Assembly: GCF_003315135.1 (NCBI RefSeq)
Contig: NZ_QNRK01000004.1
Coordinates: 9,154-73,153 of the forward strand
DNA from: Roseiarcus fermentans
GTDB lineage: Bacteria; Pseudomonadota; Alphaproteobacteria; Rhizobiales; Beijerinckiaceae
Reading direction: 5' to 3'
Length of the DNA stretch: 64,000 nt
Each line of letters begins with the position of its first letter. Position 1 is the first letter of the stretch. This document shows positions 18,439-26,973 of this stretch, in pieces. The notes below the pieces were generated by a model. That model saw only the letters and a list, made by a program, of their open reading frames with translations. It had not been told where the DNA came from and searched no databases. The translations under genes and the position numbers were made by a program.

Positions 18439-19296
18439 TCAGAACTTGTAGTTGATGGCGGCGCGAACGATCGACGCGTCGTAGTTGATCCTGGCGGTCG
18501 CATACGGCGTCGCCACGCCCGCGGCGTTGAAGAACGCGTAGGCGGTGGGGTTGGCGGTCGTGGTGATGGTCTTGTTGCCGAGGTCGACGTACAGATATTC
18601 GGCCCGGATCGTGATGTTGTTCGTCCACGCATATTCGACGCCGCCGCCGATCGTCCAGCCGCTGCGCGACGAGCTCGGGTTGCCGTTCCAGTAGAATCCC
18701 TGGGTGGCGTCGTAGACGTTCAGATTCGAGCTTCCGCCGGCATAGGCGAAACCGCCGGTGCCGTAGATCATCAGCCGGTTGTCAGGCGTCGCGACGAAGC
18801 CGACCCGCCCGCGCACCGTGCCGATCCAGTCCAGGCTCGACTTGGCGCTGACACTGAGCGAGTCGCCCACAAGGGTCGTCGGCAAGGCGACGCCGTTGAC
18901 GACGGAGCCGAACGGCGTGCTCGTGTAGCTGTATGTCTTGCTGAGGCTCGACCCGTCGAAGTCGGCTTCGGCGCCGAGCACGAAGGAGCCCGTCTGCCAA
19001 TTGTAGCCGACCTGGCCGCCGCCGATGAATCCGCTCTGGCCGCTTCCAACGCCGCCGGGGAAATAGTTCGAAAGCCAGGCGACGCCGGGGTCGACCAGCG
19101 TCGCCGAGCGGCTGCCGCTGCTCCAGATCCCGCCTGCGTTCACACCGACGTAGAACCCGGTCCAGGTGAAGGGCGGCGGAACGTAGACCGGTGGGGGAGC
19201 TTCTTTCCGCGTCGGCAGGTCGGCGGCCTGAGCGGCCACGACAGTCGCAACGGTCATCGCCGCAGCGGCAGCGCCCATCAACAAACGTCTCGTCAT
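18439..19296 (-). CDS. Outer-membrane beta-barrel protein, Omp25/Omp31 family (paralogue 1)
   Basis: 285 residues. A Sec signal peptide (MTRRLLMGAAAAAMTVATVVAAQA) is followed by mature ADLPTRKEAPPPVYVPPP, then an eight-stranded porin-like barrel starting FTWTGFYVGVNAGG and ending in ARINYDASIVRAAINYKF, whose terminal phenylalanine is the usual barrel-insertion signal. Omp25/31-type proteins are abundant structural and porin-like proteins of Hyphomicrobiales outer membranes. ATG at 19296 follows AAGGAGAG; an earlier in-frame start at 19338 would bury the signal peptide. A paralogue lies just upstream in the same direction with its own terminator, so each is probably its own transcript. Confidence 0.93.
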   Translation of the reverse strand: MTRRLLMGAAAAAMTVATVVAAQAADLPTRKEAPPPVYVPPPFTWTGFYVGVNAGGIWSSGSRSATLVDPGVAWLSNYFPGGVGSGQSGFIGGGQVGYNWQTGSFVLGAEADFDGSSLSKTYSYTSTPFGSVVNGVALPTTLVGDSLSVSAKSSLDWIGTVRGRVGFVATPDNRLMIYGTGGFAYAGGSSNLNVYDATQGFYWNGNPSSSRSGWTIGGGVEYAWTNNITIRAEYLYVDLGNKTITTTANPTAYAFFNAAGVATPYATARINYDASIVRAAINYKF

Positions 19297-19605
19297 TGTC
19301 ACTCTCCTTGAAGTGCAGCCCAGCCCCGATGGATTCAAACCCCGCCTGTCTTACTGAAACGCCAAAGGTTTAGGAGGGCCGAAGGGCCAAGTCTATCCGC
19401 GCGGCGCTCCTGCCGGCGATTTGGCGCCGCTGTGACAAAATGGACACGTGAACACTGTTGATTATGATGGCGGCTTCAAGGTCGGCTTCCTCCCCGACGC
19501 CATGGCTGGCTTGAAGCGGCGGGCGCGCAAAAAGACAAAAGAAAACCGGCGGAAAGGCATGACCTTTCCGCCGGCGGTTCGAGAGATCGGTTCAGACCGG
19601 TTGGA
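19297..19605. promoter_or_regulatory. Region between the two Omp paralogues with shared upstream motif
   Basis: About 309 bases holding the terminator of paralogue 2 (19528-19574) and the promoter region of paralogue 1. TGTGACAAAATGGACAC at 19431-19447 lies 135 bases before the paralogue 1 start codon. A near-identical sequence, TGTGGCAAATTAGACAC, lies at 20564-20580, 143 bases before the paralogue 2 start. The conserved position suggests a shared regulator site or promoter element. No gene is visible. Confidence 0.5.
19528..19574 (-). terminator. Rho-independent terminator of Omp paralogue 2
   Basis: A perfect 12-base-pair stem on the minus strand, CCGGCGGAAAGG (from 19574) with CCTTTCCGCCGG (to 19546) and a five-base loop, followed by TTTTCTTTTGTCTTTTT. 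Confidence 0.92.
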
Positions 19606-20421
19606 TCAGAACTTGTAGTTCAGGCCAGCGCGGAAGATCGAGCCTTCGTAGGTGACCTTGGAGGCGAGGTACGAGGTCGGGAACGCCGCCAGCGCGGCGC
19701 CCGTGGCGACGCCGACCTGGTTGGTGGTGCCCAGGTTGTAGTACAGGTATTCGCCCTTCACCGTCACGTTGTTGGTGATCGCGTATTCAGCGCCCGCGCC
19801 GATCGTCCAACCGATGCGGGTGTTGCTCTTCGAGCCCGCCCAGCCCCAGCCGTTGCCGGCGTCGTAGACGCTGGCGTTGCCGTTGCCGCCGCCGTAGGCG
19901 AGACCGCCTGTCCCGTACAGCATCAGGCGGTTGTCCGGGGTGGCGACGAAGCCGACGCGCGCACGGGTCGTGCCGAGCCAATTCAGACGGGTCGAGGCGT
20001 TGGTGGTGAAGTAGTCGTTGGCGCTGTTATAGGCGAAGGTGTTGCCGATCCGGCTCTTCGACTTGCTCATGCTGGTGCCGTCGAAATCGGTCTCGAGACC
20101 GAACACCGCCGCGCCCGACTGGAAGTTGTAGCCAGCCTGACCGCCGCCGATGAACCCGCTCGCGCCGGTTCCGAGCGCGCCATAGTTGACGTTGCTGAGC
20201 ACCGGGAAGCCGGCGTTGTAGAACGTCGTCGTGGTGTTGCCGGTGCCCCAGATGCCGCCGGCGTTCACACCGACGTAGAACCCGGTCCAGCTGAACGGCG
20301 GGGGAACGTAAACCGGCGCGGGAGGCGCCTTTCTGGTCGGAAGGTCGGCAGCCTGAGCGGCGACAGCGGTCGCAATCGTCAGCGCTGCGGCGGCAGCTCC
20401 CATCATCCAACGTTTCGTCAT
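19606..20421 (-). CDS. Outer-membrane beta-barrel protein, Omp25/Omp31 family (paralogue 2)
   Basis: 271 residues, clearly paralogous to the next gene downstream: signal peptide MTKRWMMGAAAAALTIATAVAAQA, mature ADLPTRKAPPAPVYVPPP, barrel start FSWTGFYVGVNAGG, shared blocks GFIGGGQAGYN, DFDGTSMSKS, RARVGFVATPDNRLMLYGTGG and the C-terminal FRAGLNYKF. ATG at 20421 follows GGAG and is chosen over an in-frame start at 20457 because it opens the signal peptide. It has its own terminator. Tandem duplicates of this family are common and often differ in expression. Confidence 0.93.
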   Translation of the reverse strand: MTKRWMMGAAAAALTIATAVAAQAADLPTRKAPPAPVYVPPPFSWTGFYVGVNAGGIWGTGNTTTTFYNAGFPVLSNVNYGALGTGASGFIGGGQAGYNFQSGAAVFGLETDFDGTSMSKSKSRIGNTFAYNSANDYFTTNASTRLNWLGTTRARVGFVATPDNRLMLYGTGGLAYGGGNGNASVYDAGNGWGWAGSKSNTRIGWTIGAGAEYAITNNVTVKGEYLYYNLGTTNQVGVATGAALAAFPTSYLASKVTYEGSIFRAGLNYKF

Positions 20422-20998
20422 TTTGGTCTCCGTTTTGATCGGCTCCGCCTTACGCAAACCTGTGCGCGCCGTCGCCCGTTAACGAAATCAACAACGTCCT
20501 TATACGGAAGCCCGGTAGCCGAGTCCACCGTTTCGGCCCGGGTCCGGGCGCATCGCCCGAAGATGTGGCAAATTAGACACAAAACGGGGTCTTGTGGTTA
20601 ACCAATCATTAGTGGGATCAACGGTTTGGGGAGCATGTTAACCCTCGACAGGCCCGCCCGAACCAAGGCGATCGCGCCGGCGGGGAAAGACGCTGGAGAA
20701 TAGGCCTGCGCCGCAGATCGACGCGCCCGCACCCGACGCTTCGAAGACGACCGAACGCGCAAGGTCCCAGATTGTGGCGAAATAGGGGAACGGAACCGCG
20801 AATCGGCTGCGAAAGCAGACGAACGCCGCCAGCGGCGGGGCCGCAAGCCTCGAAATCGGGACGTCGAGGCCGCGAGCGGGGGGCGCCGTCGGATGGCGGA
20901 AACGGGGAGCGATGGCGCCGGCGACCCCGCCGGGCGTCGCCTGCGGCGCCGGAGGCGCAAGTAAAGGCAGAGCAGAACCGAGAAGACTGCGCCGGCCG
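20422..20998. promoter_or_regulatory. Long intergenic region upstream of Omp paralogue 2
   Basis: About 577 bases. The half near the Omp gene (20480-20640) is AT-richer and contains TGTGGCAAATTAGACAC at 20564-20580, the motif shared with paralogue 1. The half toward the HIT gene is GC-rich and contains only arginine-rich frames that look non-coding. No RNA gene was recognised. Confidence 0.45.
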
Positions 20999-21430
20999 TC
21001 AGAGCGCCGCGAACGCCGCCCGGATCTTCTCGGCGTGCGGACGCAGCGCCTCGGCGTTCTGGAACGGTCCGCCCGGCGGGCGCACCGCGACGCCCGTCCA
21101 GCGAGGCAGGATGTGGAAGTGGAGGTGAAACACCTGCTGTCCGCCCGCCTCCTCGTTGAACTGCTGGATGGCCACGCCCTCCGCCGCCATGCCCGCCCTG
21201 ACCGCGCGCGCGACCGTCTGAACCGAAGGCATGAAGCGGGCGAGATCGTCGGGGGCGATGTCGAACAGGTTGCGGGCGGGGACCTTCGGGATCACCAGCG
21301 TGTGGCCCTCCGCGCGCGGCATCACGTCGAGGAAGGCGAGCGAGACGTCGTCCTCCCAGACTTTCGAGCAGGGGGCTTCGCCGCGCAGGATCTTCGCGAA
21401 GATGTTGTTGGAATCATAGGTCTGCGTCAT
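20999..21430 (-). CDS. HIT family protein (histidine triad nucleotide-binding hydrolase)
   Basis: A 143-residue protein with the histidine triad as HLHFHILP near residues 100-107, the family's IFAKILRGEAPCSKVWEDD start, AFLDVMPRAEGHTLVIPK and the GQQVFHLH run. HIT proteins hydrolyse nucleoside phosphoramidates or dinucleotides; the exact substrate cannot be told. ATG at 21430 lies inside the end of the upstream acyltransferase gene, with a 17-base overlap, so the two are translated from one transcript. Confidence 0.94.
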   Translation of the reverse strand: MTQTYDSNNIFAKILRGEAPCSKVWEDDVSLAFLDVMPRAEGHTLVIPKVPARNLFDIAPDDLARFMPSVQTVARAVRAGMAAEGVAIQQFNEEAGGQQVFHLHFHILPRWTGVAVRPPGGPFQNAEALRPHAEKIRAAFAAL

Positions 21431-22640
21431 AGGTCTCTCCCAGCGCTTCGCTTCTGTCGCCGTCGCCCCGCCTGAAGGGAGCATGGTCCTCGTAATGGGC
21501 GATCGTGCGCGCCACCGCCGCTCGCTCGTGCCGAAGGTAATCGGCGACGGCGCGCTCGAGCCGCGCGTCGGCGAATTCGTGCGCGGAATAGGTGACGACC
21601 GGGCGATAGCCGCGGGCGAGCTTGTGCTCCCCCTGGGCGCCCGCCTCGACCCGCTTCAGGCCGCGGCTCAGCGCGAACTCGATCGCCTGATAGTAACACA
21701 CCTCGAAGTGGAGAAACGGCCGCTCCTCGATCGCGCCCCAGTTGCGCCCGTAAAGCGCGTCGTCGCCGATGAAGTTGATCGCGCCCGCGATCCAGCGGCC
21801 CTCGCGCTTCGCCATGACCAAGAGGATGCGCTCGGCCATCGCCGCCCCGATCAGGCTGAAGAAGCGCCGGGTCAGATAGGGGCGGCCCCACTTGCGCGAG
21901 CCGGTGTCCATGTAAAACGCGAAGAATGAGTCCCAGTGCCCTGACGTTATTGAAGAACCTGTCACCCATTCGATGGTTACGTCGTCGCCCGTCGCTTCTC
22001 GCCGCTCGCGCTTGATGCTCTTCCGCTTGCGCGACGCCAGCGCGGCGAGGAAGTCGTCGAAAGTCGCAAAGCCGTCGCAGAGGAAGTGGAACTGCTCGCC
22101 GTGGCGCACCAGAAACCCCATCCGCTCGAGGCGCGCGGCGTCCTCTGCGGTCGGGAAGGTGACGTGGATCGACGACGCCTTGATCTGCCGCCCGACCTCG
22201 CGCAATCCCGCGATCAGCGCCTCACGCGCGCCTTCGGGCGCGCCGGCGGCCGCCAGCAGACGCCGTCCCGTCGCCGGCGTGAACGGGACCGCGACCTGAA
22301 GCTTCGGGTAATACGCGCCGCCCGCGCGCTCGTAGGCGTCGGCCCAGGCGTGATCGAACACGTACTCGCCCTGGCTGTGGCTTTTCAGATAGGACGGCGC
22401 CGCGGCGACGATGCGGCCTTTTCCGTCCTCGACGACAACGTGCGCCGGCGTCCAGCCCGTCCGGCCGCCGGTCGATCCGGAGGCTTCCAGCGCATTCAGA
22501 AACGCGTGCGTGACGAAGGGATTGAACCGCTCGCCTTCGGCCTCGGCCTCGGAAAGGCCCGGCGGATTGGCGCAGGCGTCCCACGCCGCCGGGTCGACGG
22601 CGGCGATGGACGAAACGAGGCGAGCAGTTAGAGAGGTCAT
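21414..22640 (-). CDS. FemAB-like GNAT family acyltransferase
   Basis: 408 residues. The pattern APSYLKSHSQGEYVFDHAWADAYERAGGAYYPKLQVAVPFTPATGRRLL, SIHVTFPTAEDAARLERMGF, FHFLCDGFATFDDFLAAL, KRKSIKRERRE and the C-terminal HKLARGYRPVVTYSAHEF identifies the FemAB_like (formerly DUF482) proteins, a double-GNAT-fold group conserved in alphaproteobacteria. Substrate unknown; the family name reflects structural similarity to peptide-bridge aminoacyltransferases. ATG at 22640 matches the family N-terminus; the frame stays open upstream to 23093 but that part has no family similarity. It overlaps the HIT gene. A decayed partial copy lies at 24509-24830. Confidence 0.88.
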   Translation of the reverse strand: MTSLTARLVSSIAAVDPAAWDACANPPGLSEAEAEGERFNPFVTHAFLNALEASGSTGGRTGWTPAHVVVEDGKGRIVAAAPSYLKSHSQGEYVFDHAWADAYERAGGAYYPKLQVAVPFTPATGRRLLAAAGAPEGAREALIAGLREVGRQIKASSIHVTFPTAEDAARLERMGFLVRHGEQFHFLCDGFATFDDFLAALASRKRKSIKRERREATGDDVTIEWVTGSSITSGHWDSFFAFYMDTGSRKWGRPYLTRRFFSLIGAAMAERILLVMAKREGRWIAGAINFIGDDALYGRNWGAIEERPFLHFEVCYYQAIEFALSRGLKRVEAGAQGEHKLARGYRPVVTYSAHEFADARLERAVADYLRHERAAVARTIAHYEDHAPFRRGDGDRSEALGETYDADL

Positions 22641-23294
22641 GCGGGGACGGGCGCCGGGTTCGGTTCGCCGCCATCCTAGCATGGCTTTCGCAGCTGCGAA
22701 GGGCGAGCAGGCGGCCCTGATTCGACAGGCCTGCGGCGAGGGGTGGGATCGGCTGCGCCGCCGGAAATGCAGGGCGGGGTCACGCCGCTCATCGGGCGGC
22801 GAAGCCGAAGTTCCCGAAAGGTCGTCTCGCCGCCGCCGCCCATCCGCGGCGACCCCCAGCATATTGACCTTGCCGAGGGAAAGGCCAGCGCGGCGTTGAC
22901 CGGAAGGGGACGCCGCCGCCAGACTGATCCCGAGCTCGGCGAGTCTATTCTGGACGTTGATCGCCGGGGCGGCCCAAATCGCCGCGGCCGCGACGGCCGC
23001 CGTCAGGGGGCCGGCCGCCCGCGTGCAAGCCGCTCCCATCTCCAAGAGCGCCAGAAGCGATCGGCATGACGTCAACGGCCATCCCGGTCCCACGGCGCGC
23101 CCGCGACCTGTTCAGATCCGGCGAGCAGGGCCGGGGAGGGGAGAACGACGTTTCGCGGCTGGCATATGGCGTCTCCCAACTTGACACGAGCGTATACTTT
23201 TTTATGATTATCACAAACGCCACAAGCTCCAGAAGTCGACGGTCGAGCGTGGAAGAGTGCGGGACTTCATTTCTCCGATTCGGGGGGCGAAACG
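22641..23294. other. Intergenic region between acyltransferase and lipase-like gene
   Basis: About 650 bases between divergent genes. Bases 22641-22720 resemble 24719-24800, the flank of the decayed acyltransferase copy. The right end (23181-23208) holds a promoter for the lipase-like gene. The remainder is GC-rich and only shows frames without family features. Confidence 0.5.
23181..23208 (+). promoter_or_regulatory. Sigma-70-type promoter of the lipase-like gene
   Basis: TTGACA at 23181-23186 and TATGAT at 23203-23208 with a 16-base spacer, in an AT-rich island unlike the surroundings, about 87 bases before the GTG start at 23295. Confidence 0.72.
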
Positions 23295-24500
23295 GTGTTG
23301 AAATTCGTCAAGACGGCTGTGGTTCTGGCGATGTCGGCGACTGCCGGTCCTGTCGCAGCCGCGATCCCTGGATTGCCGAAGGCGACGGAGGCTCAGGCGT
23401 CGCTCGCCGAGGTGATCGCCTATGACATGCCGGGCGTGAAGGGCTATCCGGTGAAAGCCACCGCGATGCTGTTCTTGCCCAAGGGTCCGGCCCCCGCCGG
23501 AGGCTACAATCTGATCGCCTACGCCCATGGCACCAGCGGCCAGGCGGCGTTCTGCGCTCCGACCGAATCCTTGAAGCGCGGCGGACCTTGGGAATCGGTC
23601 CACGACCAGAACGGCGACTATATCGCCTGGCTGCTGCAAAACGGCTTCGCGGTGGTGGCCCCGGATCTGGAGGGCATGGGCCCCCCTGGCGTCGTGCCCA
23701 GCTATGGCCATCCCTATTACAACCGCTCTTCGGAGGGGAAATCGATGGTCTGGGCGGTCATGGCCGCCAAGGCCGAGCTGGGCGACCGCCTGAGCGGCGC
23801 GTGGGCGGCCGACGGCCTCTCGGAAGGCGGCTTCGCCGCGCTGTCGGCCGCCAGCGAAGCCGGCGCGGCGACGGGCGTCGGCATGAATTTTCTCGGCGCT
23901 GCGGCCGTCGCGCCGGTGCTGCGGGTTCCCGAGATCTACCGTACCACCTGGGGACAAATCAACAGGTCCAATCAAACCTCGCAAAGCGAGGATGATATCG
24001 GTCCGGTTGTGTTCATGAATGCTGAAATCGCCTACCTCTACAAAAGCGCGCATCTGGCCGGGTACACCATCAAGGCCGCGGAGCTATTTCGATCGCGCAT
24101 GCTCGAACGTCTCAAGGACGACAAATGCCTGGATCAGGATAATCAGGAAATCGACAGCGAGATTCTGGCCAGCCAGAAGGCGGGCGGCAAATTGATCGAT
24201 TGGCCTGGAACCTATGGCGCAGGGCGGCTGCCGTTCGAATTGGTCTGGTTTATGACGGACAACCAAGGCTATTTCGAAGCCCACAAACTGCCCGGCAAGA
24301 TCCTGTTCGTCCAGGGCGACGCCGATGACACGACGCCGATCCGGATCGGCCGCGACGCGGCGGCCGGGATACGGCGCGCGGGCACGGACCTGCAATATGT
24401 GGAGTTGAAGAACGTCGGCCATTACGCCGCGCCGATGGCTGGGCGGGACGCGATTCTGGCCTTCTATCGACAGCTTTTCTCGTCGAATTCCGCGCCGTAG
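23295..24500 (+). CDS. Secreted alpha/beta hydrolase, secretory-lipase-like
   Basis: 401 residues. The N-terminus (MLKFVKTAVVLAMSATAGPVAAA) is a Sec signal peptide, so the enzyme is exported. The alpha/beta hydrolase fold shows NLIAYAHGTSG as the oxyanion region, nucleophile elbow GLSEGG with S176, the acid region in FVQGDADDTTP and the catalytic histidine in LKNVGHYAAP. The architecture resembles the secretory lipase (LIP) and related esterase families; a carboxylester is the likely substrate. The start is GTG at 23295, immediately followed by TTG. Its base composition is less GC-rich than its neighbours and its promoter sits in an AT-rich island, so it may be an acquired gene. Confidence 0.82.
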   Translation: MLKFVKTAVVLAMSATAGPVAAAIPGLPKATEAQASLAEVIAYDMPGVKGYPVKATAMLFLPKGPAPAGGYNLIAYAHGTSGQAAFCAPTESLKRGGPWESVHDQNGDYIAWLLQNGFAVVAPDLEGMGPPGVVPSYGHPYYNRSSEGKSMVWAVMAAKAELGDRLSGAWAADGLSEGGFAALSAASEAGAATGVGMNFLGAAAVAPVLRVPEIYRTTWGQINRSNQTSQSEDDIGPVVFMNAEIAYLYKSAHLAGYTIKAAELFRSRMLERLKDDKCLDQDNQEIDSEILASQKAGGKLIDWPGTYGAGRLPFELVWFMTDNQGYFEAHKLPGKILFVQGDADDTTPIRIGRDAAAGIRRAGTDLQYVELKNVGHYAAPMAGRDAILAFYRQLFSSNSAP

Positions 24501-24508
24501 CGGAGCAG

Positions 24509-24830
24509 GCGCGCCAGAAGCCCCGTCGGCTCGAGTCGCGCGGCGTCCTGGGCGGTCGCCCCCGCCGGCGGAGGCCGTCCGGTCTCGCCGTCGTGAACGG
24601 GACCTGAAGCGTCGGGCAAGACGCGCCGCCCGCGCGTTCTTCGGCGTCGGCCCCGTCGTGACCGAAGACGTACCCGCCTTGGCTGTGGCTTTTCAGATAG
24701 GACGGCCCCGCCGCGTCATGCGGGCAGGGGCGGCGCCGGGTTCGGTTCGCCGCCATTCCACCATGGCTTTCGCTGCCGCAAAGGGCGAGCTGAGACGCCA
24801 GACCTCACGGGCGCGAAAGGTCTTCTCACG
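24509..24830 (-). pseudogene. Decayed partial copy of the FemAB-like acyltransferase 5' region
   Basis: Three blocks match the intact gene in order on the same strand. Bases 24511-24558 resemble 22108-22155 (shared CTCGAG and GCGCGGCGTCCT), 24559-24712 resemble 22240-22400 (shared GCTGTGGCTTTTCAGATAGG and the codons for PSYLKSHSQG), and 24716-24800 resemble 22636-22720 including the start region. Parts between the blocks are missing and frames are broken, so this is a remnant, not a gene. It lies just past the stop of the lipase-like gene. Confidence 0.85.
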
Positions 24831-24840
24831 CCGGCCCGGG

Positions 24841-25194
24841 TCAGTGCGCCTCGATCGGCGGAAGGTTCAGGTGCTGCTCGACGCGCCGCATCCGGTCGTC
24901 GAGTTCGCTGATGAGGACGCCGTGGCCGACGACCGAGGCATGATACTCCACGACAGCGCGGCGAAGCCCGGCGATCTGTCCGGAAAGATCTTTTCGGACG
25001 CCTTCGATCTTGGCGTCCAGTCGGTGGATATCGGAGGCCACGTCGGCGCGGAGCGAATGCATCTCCGAGCGCAGATCGGCCATGTCGCCCTTCGTGGCCA
25101 CCTCGTCCTTGGTCGCCATGTTTGCGCGCATGTCCGCCATTTCGCTGCGCATGTCGCGAAGGAGGGCGAGGACGAGGTTGTCGGGTTCGGTCAT
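24841..25194 (-). CDS. Small coiled-coil protein, function unknown
   Basis: A 117-residue protein, predicted helical over most of its length: MTEPDNLVLALLRDMRSEMADMRANMATKDE is followed by heptads such as DMADLRSEMHSLRADV and DIHRLDAKIEGVRKDLSGQIAGL, then HGVLISELDDRMRRVEQHLNL. No membrane segment, cysteine or enzymatic motif is seen. Short coiled-coil proteins with this start are frequent in Hyphomicrobiales, often next to unrelated genes. No function is assigned. Confidence 0.75.
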   Translation of the reverse strand: MTEPDNLVLALLRDMRSEMADMRANMATKDEVATKGDMADLRSEMHSLRADVASDIHRLDAKIEGVRKDLSGQIAGLRRAVVEYHASVVGHGVLISELDDRMRRVEQHLNLPPIEAH

Positions 25195-25519
25195 GGCGGC
25201 TCGTGCATCGGCGAATTTCAGCGGCCTTGTAGCACAACAACGCGGCGAGAAAAACCATGCCGAGGCGGGAAATGCTGTCCCGCTTCATCGGAGGCGAGCG
25301 CGGAGGGGCGGCGTCAGTTCGCCTCTAACGGAACCTTAACCTTAACAACCCCTAATCCGGTCGAGGCCGGTTCCGGGGGCGGGAATCGCCGGCGGTGTGT
25401 TTGACGCCCATAGGGTCCCATGTTATCCCAAGCCATCCCGTCAACAGACCGCGCTTGCGCGCCGCTCCTCGCGAGATTCGCTCGTCAGGCCGCGGCGGGC
25501 TTTGGCGTCGGGGGGCCCC
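25195..25519. other. Region upstream of mraZ
   Basis: About 325 bases between the coiled-coil gene and mraZ. It has TTAACCTTAACAACCCCTAA-type sequence near 25334-25355 and the promoter with four phased boxes described at 25401-25440. The last 80 bases form the leader of the mraZ transcript. Confidence 0.5.
25401..25440 (+). promoter_or_regulatory. mraZ promoter overlaid by four phased MraZ-type boxes
   Basis: GCCCA (25406-25410), TCCCA (25416-25420), TCCCA (25426-25430) and TCCCG (25436-25440) repeat every ten bases with five-base spacers. On the complementary strand they read TGGGC, TGGGA, TGGGA and CGGGA. MraZ is known to bind direct repeats of TGGGN separated by five bases upstream of its own operon. 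TTGACG at 25401-25406 and TTATCC at 25423-25428 form a possible promoter covered by the boxes, which fits autorepression of the dcw cluster. Confidence 0.8.
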
Positions 25520-25975
25520 GTGGACCGCTTCCTCTCGCATTTCACCCACCGCTTCGACGCCAAGGGCCGGATCTCCATCCCGGCGCCGTTCCGGCAGGCG
25601 CTCGGCCGCGACGGGTTCGAGGGCGTCTACGCCTATCCCTCGCTCGACGCGCCCGCGCTCGACTGCGGCGGCAATGCGCTGCTCGCCGAGATCGACGCGC
25701 TGCTCGCATCGATGCCGCCGTTTTCGCCGGGGCGCGACGCCTTCGCCACGGCGCTTCTCGGCACCAGCGAGATCCTGCGCATGGATTCGGAGGGGCGGGT
25801 GATGCTCGACGACCGGATCAAGGCGGCGCTCGGCCTCGCGGGCGAGGCGGTGTTCGTCGGGCAGGGGCACAAGTTCCAGATCTGGGAGCCGTCGCGCTTC
25901 GCCGCTCATCTCGAGATGGCGCGGGAGCGCGTGCGGATGATGCGGGCCGGGCAGGGCGACGGGATCGCCGCATGA
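25520..25975 (+). CDS. mraZ: Transcriptional regulator MraZ
   Basis: 151 residues with two AbrB-like swapped-hairpin half-domains: [22 protein letters not shown] and [28 protein letters not shown] with the DxKGR/DSEGR signatures. MraZ represses the dcw operon it heads. I chose GTG at 25520 because it begins directly before the first signature; the frame is open upstream to 25397, but that region contains the operator boxes. Its TGA overlaps the rsmH ATG (ATGA). Confidence 0.95.
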   Translation: MDRFLSHFTHRFDAKGRISIPAPFRQALGRDGFEGVYAYPSLDAPALDCGGNALLAEIDALLASMPPFSPGRDAFATALLGTSEILRMDSEGRVMLDDRIKAALGLAGEAVFVGQGHKFQIWEPSRFAAHLEMARERVRMMRAGQGDGIAA

Positions 25976-26973
25976 CCGAGGGCCCGGCTCACGTTCCCGT
26001 GCTTCTGGCCGAGGTCCTGGACGCGCTCCGCCCGGCGCCCGGCGCCGTGATCGTCGACGGAACCTTCGGCGCGGGCGGCTACACGCGGGCGCTCCTGCAA
26101 AGGGGCGCCGAGGTGGCGGCGCTCGACCGGGACCCGTACGCCATCGGCCGCGGCGCCGGCCTCGTCGCCGAAGCGGCCGGCCGCCTCAGACTGGTCGAAG
26201 CGCGATTCGGCGATCTGGAACGGATCGCGCGCGAACTCGGGCTCGCCGCGGTCGACGGAATCGTTTTCGACATCGGCGTGTCGTCGATGCAGCTCGACCA
26301 GCCGGAACGCGGTTTCTCGCTGCGCTTCGACGCGCCGCTCGACATGCGGATGGAAGGGGGCGGCCGTTCCGCCGCCGACATCCTGCGCGACGAGGACGAG
26401 GAGACGATCGCCGACATCCTGTTCCATTTCGGCGAGGAGCGCGCCTCGCGCCGGATCGCCCGCGCGATCGTCGCCGATCGCGCGACGGCCCCCTATACCA
26501 GCACGCTTCAACTCGCGGGCATGATCGCCCGGGTCGCTCCGGCGCGACGGGGCGAACTGACCCATCCCGCGACCAGGACCTTTCAGGCGCTGCGCATCGC
26601 CGTCAACGACGAACTCGGCGAGCTTCTGCGCGGACTCCTCGCCGCCGAGCGTCTGCTGCGGCCCGGCGGGCGGCTGGCGGTCGTCACCTTCCACTCGCTC
26701 GAGGACCGGATCGTGAAGCAGTTTCTCGCCGGCCGCTCCGGGCGGGGCCAGGCCGTCTCGCGCCGGCTGCCGGGCGAGCCGCCGGAGCTGGATGCGACCT
26801 TCGAGGTGCCGCGCGGTCAGCCGATCGAGGCGGGCGAAGCGGAGATCGCGGCCAATCCGCGCTCGCGCTCGGCCAAGCTGCGCCATGCGGCGCGGCTCGA
26901 CGCGCCGGCGCGGGCGGCGGGGGATTCGCTTGCCGCATTGACGCGGCTGCCGTTGCGGCGGGGGAGGGCTTAG
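25972..26973 (+). CDS. rsmH: 16S rRNA (cytosine-1402 N4)-methyltransferase RsmH
   Basis: 333 residues (MraW family). SAM-binding core with [28 protein letters not shown] and [11 protein letters not shown], then [18 protein letters not shown] and [13 protein letters not shown], all family hallmarks. It methylates C1402 in the ribosomal decoding centre. The start overlaps the mraZ stop by four bases and the ftsL ATG follows the stop directly. Confidence 0.97.
   Translation: MTEGPAHVPVLLAEVLDALRPAPGAVIVDGTFGAGGYTRALLQRGAEVAALDRDPYAIGRGAGLVAEAAGRLRLVEARFGDLERIARELGLAAVDGIVFDIGVSSMQLDQPERGFSLRFDAPLDMRMEGGGRSAADILRDEDEETIADILFHFGEERASRRIARAIVADRATAPYTSTLQLAGMIARVAPARRGELTHPATRTFQALRIAVNDELGELLRGLLAAERLLRPGGRLAVVTFHSLEDRIVKQFLAGRSGRGQAVSRRLPGEPPELDATFEVPRGQPIEAGEAEIAANPRSRSAKLRHAARLDAPARAAGDSLAALTRLPLRRGRA

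Noticed and set aside
20598-21128. Arginine-rich frames on both strands between the Omp and HIT genes
   Set aside because: Only GC-driven open frames; no conserved motif, no start context, and compositions unlike the neighbouring genes.
22641-23093. N-terminal extension of the FemAB-like acyltransferase to 23093
   Set aside because: The family N-terminus begins at 22640; the extension is low-complexity and overlaps sequence duplicated at 24719-24800 as non-coding flank.
25397-25519. MraZ start upstream at 25397
   Set aside because: This region carries the four phased boxes and a promoter; MraZ homology starts at the GTG at 25520.
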